A stretch of 25,443 bases of DNA from Psychrobacter sanguinis (GTDB lineage: Bacteria; Pseudomonadota; Gammaproteobacteria; Pseudomonadales; Moraxellaceae), in NCBI RefSeq assembly GCF_020736705.1, contig NZ_CP085992.1:1-25443 (forward strand), given 5' to 3'. Position 1 is the first letter of the stretch, and each line of letters begins with the position of its first letter. Positions 23,295-25,443 of this stretch are shown here, in pieces. The translations under genes and the position numbers were made by a program. The notes beneath the pieces are model-generated. The model ran no database searches and was not told the origin of the DNA. It saw only the letters and a list, made by a program, of their open reading frames with translations.

Positions 23295-23849
23295 CTTAAT
23301 TAAACCGCTAAGTGTAAAGTAACTGGGTTTGAAGCAAATAAACATCATAAGGATATGAGACCTCAAGCAATGATTGAACAAACTTTAAATCTAGTCACCA
23401 CCAAAGACCATCAGCAAGTTGCCGTTTGGCGAATAATAGATGATGAAGTCTTTGATAAGAATCTGGGAGACCTTCCTAAATTTTGTGTAAGTATTTAATC
23501 TAAACGTCAGTTACACAGAATCTGGGATGGTCTCTTCAAGTCCTCACTAGCGCACCGATCATAGATAGAATATCTATGGTAAGTACATCATGAAGTACAC
23601 TGTGGCTATCTCAGCAAGTTGAAACCTTAATACCATTAGCTCACAGCCAAAGATTCAAGTCCTCACTAGGGAACCAGGCTACTTCCATAAAGCATGTTTC
23701 GAGCTTCCCATAAACTATAAGATGCAGCACATTTATGGCATAGACTCAATCGCAGATAATAAATTGGATAGCGTGACTAAAAACTTACTTTTATCAGCTT
23801 TAGTGCTGTAGCCACCATTTTTTCCACCTTTATATAAATAAGCCTCTAT
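23295..23849. other. Decayed non-coding region with gene fragments and repeats
   Basis: About 555 bases without an intact gene. A 42-codon ORF (23370-23498, starting MIEQTLNLVTTKDHQQVAVW) lacks a good ribosome site and looks like the start of a broken gene. A second open stretch, 23623-23811, has no start until an internal ATG at 23722 and ends NLLLSALVL, like the tail of a broken gene. I recognise neither with confidence. A 16-base direct repeat lies between and within them. Confidence 0.4.
23535..23669 (+). repeat. 16-base direct repeat, two copies
   Basis: TTCAAGTCCTCACTAG occurs at 23535-23550 and 23654-23669, 119 bases apart. The first is followed by CGCACC and the second by GGAACCA, so each looks like a tRNA T-loop and 3' acceptor end. 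The matching T-stem and 5' acceptor strand are absent, so neither is a tRNA. They may be traces of a recombination site or of a small duplicated element. Confidence 0.5.
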
Positions 23850-24665
23850 CTACATCGTCGTAATCCTACCCGAAATGAATTCCACTTTAACGGGATGGCC
23901 AACCAATTCAGTTAGCTCAGCCTCAATGCGTTTTCGCTCTGCTTCATCCGGTGTTTTGGTGTAGATACTCACGTTAATGGTATTACTCGCTGGACTATAG
24001 CCTATTAGTTGAGTATCCGGATAACGTCTAAATATCTCAGGGCTAGCCTTTTCTTGTAAAGCCAGTATCTGTGGCTGCGTGGCATCACTACTGGGCTTAA
24101 TATAAATTGGGAACGAGTAATATTGGTAATCTTTGTGCTTAAATTGATAAACATATTTTAAGGGTTCGGCTTGGACCGTTTTTAAGGTGATAAAATTTAC
24201 GCTGTATTCATTGGGGTTATTGTTGTCATAATAAATGCCTGCTATAGCCTCCCCTAATTCTAGTGCGACCGCCTCAATTAGGGGTGCACTGATTCCTTGC
24301 AATATCAAGCGACGCTGCGCCTCTTCAATAGACACATTAAATTCTTTGGCATAAAAATCCGCTGCCGAACCCGCGGTAGACTCTGACTCGCTTAAGAGAA
24401 AAAATATATCGGTGGTTAACGGCTCATCTTCATACAGTTGATCGGCTGTGGCTTCTATCTTCTGCCAATCAACCGTAATAATGGGGGTTTGAATATTAGA
24501 CGCTTGGATAGTAGCGCTTTGCTGTACAGGAGCTGGGGACGCCAATGTTGGGTTAATTTGCGCGGTATGGCTGCTAATTTTAGTCAAGGATGCTGTATTT
24601 GCACAACTCGCTAAAAATACGCCAGAACTGAAGACTAAAATTCCCTTTGGCACTATCTTATTCAT
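23850..24665 (-). CDS. Putative lipoprotein with protease-propeptide-like domains
   Basis: A 271-aa predicted lipoprotein: signal MNKIVPKGILVFSSGVF and lipobox LASC with C21; Ala at +2 favours the outer membrane. After a Thr/Gln/Pro-rich linker (22-65), residues of about 95-155 (AADFYAKEFNVSIEEAQRRL, then LGEAIAGIYYDNNNPNEYSVNFIT broken after IYYD) resemble the N-terminal domain often found before secreted trypsin-like proteases. The last 50 residues (AERKRIEAELTELVGHPVKV) resemble its second half. No protease domain follows, so it would be a stand-alone chaperone- or inhibitor-like protein if the resemblance holds. The family call is from pattern memory. It faces the MobC-like gene, with about 180 bases between them, on the same strand. 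Confidence 0.7.
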   Translation of the reverse strand: MNKIVPKGILVFSSGVFLASCANTASLTKISSHTAQINPTLASPAPVQQSATIQASNIQTPIITVDWQKIEATADQLYEDEPLTTDIFFLLSESESTAGSAADFYAKEFNVSIEEAQRRLILQGISAPLIEAVALELGEAIAGIYYDNNNPNEYSVNFITLKTVQAEPLKYVYQFKHKDYQYYSFPIYIKPSSDATQPQILALQEKASPEIFRRYPDTQLIGYSPASNTINVSIYTKTPDEAERKRIEAELTELVGHPVKVEFISGRITTM

Positions 24666-24847
24666 ATTCCTGCCTTATTTTTAATGATTTTAAGCATTTA
24701 TTTAATCTTATATTAACACATCAAGTGCAATGCTAATTTTAACCTTTGGAGGGTGAGAGCAACATTTAGTGTATAGGAATAAATACTAAACCCTCCCTCC
24801 CACGCCTTTAAACTTCTCAACAAAAGCCGACATCTTCTGAAAATACA

Positions 24848-25300
24848 TTATCCACGATAACCGTCATCATGGGGAGGAAATGCATCAACCTGCGGATCTG
24901 AGAATAACTCACGGATGTCATTATCCGTATATTCCGTATCATCAGGTTGCTTATGTTGTCCATGCTCCTGCTCAGCTGGCTGATCATTAGCTTTAACTGC
25001 CTCTTCATCTAGGCCAATATCGCCCCCCAAGCTTTTCACCATACTTGCAAACAACTCTTTGTCTGACTTTCTGGTTAAAAATTGTGGAAAGTTTGTCGCA
25101 AAGTAATTTTGAATAAATTTTTCATCCTCACTCTCTCCTGCTAATACCTGTCCTAAAAAAGCGCCCATCAATATTTTTTGTTTATTTAACCGCTTATCAA
25201 GCTTCACTTGCTGCAGCTTAGCTTTACGCTTTAACTCCTCTAAGCGTTGACGCTCTTTTAACTCGTTGGCTTCTTGATTATCAAAAATAGATCCTGACAT
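24848..25300 (-). CDS. MobC-like relaxosome accessory protein
   Basis: A 150-aa protein encoded divergently from mobA across the junction of the window ends. The N-terminal 55 residues are a charged helix (NELKERQRLEELKRKAKLQQ), followed by KRLNKQKILMGAFLGQVL. That segment resembles the RRKVLVGAMILAKV segment I recall from RSF1010 MobC, then a FIQNYFATNFPQFLTRKSDKELF helix. The C-terminal third is acidic and probably disordered. ATG 25300 has AAGGAG (25309-25314) eight bases upstream; an in-frame GTG at 25306 is less likely. In RSF1010 mobC is likewise divergent from mobA with oriT between them, so a DNA-opening or relaxase-loading role at oriT is inferred. Confidence 0.7.
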   Translation of the reverse strand: MSGSIFDNQEANELKERQRLEELKRKAKLQQVKLDKRLNKQKILMGAFLGQVLAGESEDEKFIQNYFATNFPQFLTRKSDKELFASMVKSLGGDIGLDEEAVKANDQPAEQEHGQHKQPDDTEYTDNDIRELFSDPQVDAFPPHDDGYRG

Positions 25301-25443
25301 AATCACAACTCCTTTTATTAATGTTAACCTAGCATAGCAAGGCGCTAGGCATCATTCAATAATCCATGCTACTCTTTAAGGTAGAATAATCATAAACCTG
25401 ATAAATTTTATTTTAATGGGTGATGGTTGCGTCCCCCTGACTA
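25301..25443. other. oriT region, second part (window end)
   Basis: Leader of the MobC-like gene followed by an AT-rich stretch and GTCCCC (25431-25436). The last bases gain inverted partners only when joined to base 1: GTCCCC with GGGGAC at 73-78, and AAGGGCGA (25443 plus 1-7) with 61-68. This supports circular continuity and places the presumed oriT across the window ends. Confidence 0.6.

Noticed and set aside
23484..23560. tRNA gene ending at the first 16-base repeat
   Set aside because: The T-stem does not pair, and the 5' acceptor strand GCGCTAG is absent about 70 bases upstream.

Overview
The window looks like a complete small mobilizable plasmid, about 25.4 kb if circular, from a gamma-proteobacterium of the Moraxellaceae. 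Psychrobacter is the likeliest genus, with Acinetobacter or Moraxella relatives possible. The genus is inferred from AT-rich codon use, the RepB type with its partner DNA-binding protein, and the insertion sequences; no 16S or chromosomal marker is present. Circularity is supported by an inverted repeat that is whole only when base 25443 is joined to base 1. The repeat lies between a divergent MobC-like gene (at the end) and a MobQ-type relaxase gene (at the start), where an oriT belongs.

Layout. 25301-144: oriT region. 145-2190: relaxase mobA, with a second well-signalled coiled-coil gene (995-1462) in another frame inside it. 2191-2565: replication origin with a DnaA box, AT-rich DNA and three 21-bp iterons that overlap the rep promoter. 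2566-3648: Rep_3 initiator. 3691-4457: a YafQ/DinJ toxin-antitoxin pair bracketed by two near-identical palindromes. 4503-5063: plasmid DNA-binding protein. 5064-5611: gene-free, with a 22-bp inverted repeat. 5612-11591 (minus strand): a DUF3817 membrane protein, lspA, and the overlapping operon ccmF-ccmG-ccmH-ccmI, which is the haem-ligation module of cytochrome c maturation without ccmABCDE. 11712-14466: a Zn/Cd/Pb P-type ATPase and its divergent MerR-type regulator, with a clear 19-bp-spacer promoter between them. 14567-16934: an intact IS5-family element, a CzcD-like exporter, and a 64-bp deletion derivative of the same IS family. 16982-17704: secreted peptidoglycan-amidase-like protein. 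17705-18500: gene-free, with strong hairpins. 18501-19145: DUF411 metal-binding lipoprotein. 19385-20953: lnt. About 21060-22350: an IS3-family element whose orfA/orfB junction carries a structured insertion. 22461-23294: HMA-CDF fusion transporter. 23295-23849: decayed DNA with repeats. 23850-24665: lipoprotein of unknown role. 24848-25300: MobC-like protein.

How it fits together. The backbone (oriT, mob, iteron origin, Rep, TA) supports maintenance and mobilization by a helper plasmid. The cargo concerns heavy metals (CadA/CadR, CzcD, HMA-CDF, DUF411) and envelope maturation: LspA and Lnt for lipoproteins, CcmFGHI for c-type cytochromes. Two plasmid-coded lipoproteins could be substrates of LspA and Lnt. 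Because cadA, ccmFGHI and lspA lie head to tail on one strand, the metal-responsive promoter might also reach the maturation genes; that is inference. The most unusual content is this set of normally chromosomal maturation enzymes on a small metal-resistance plasmid.
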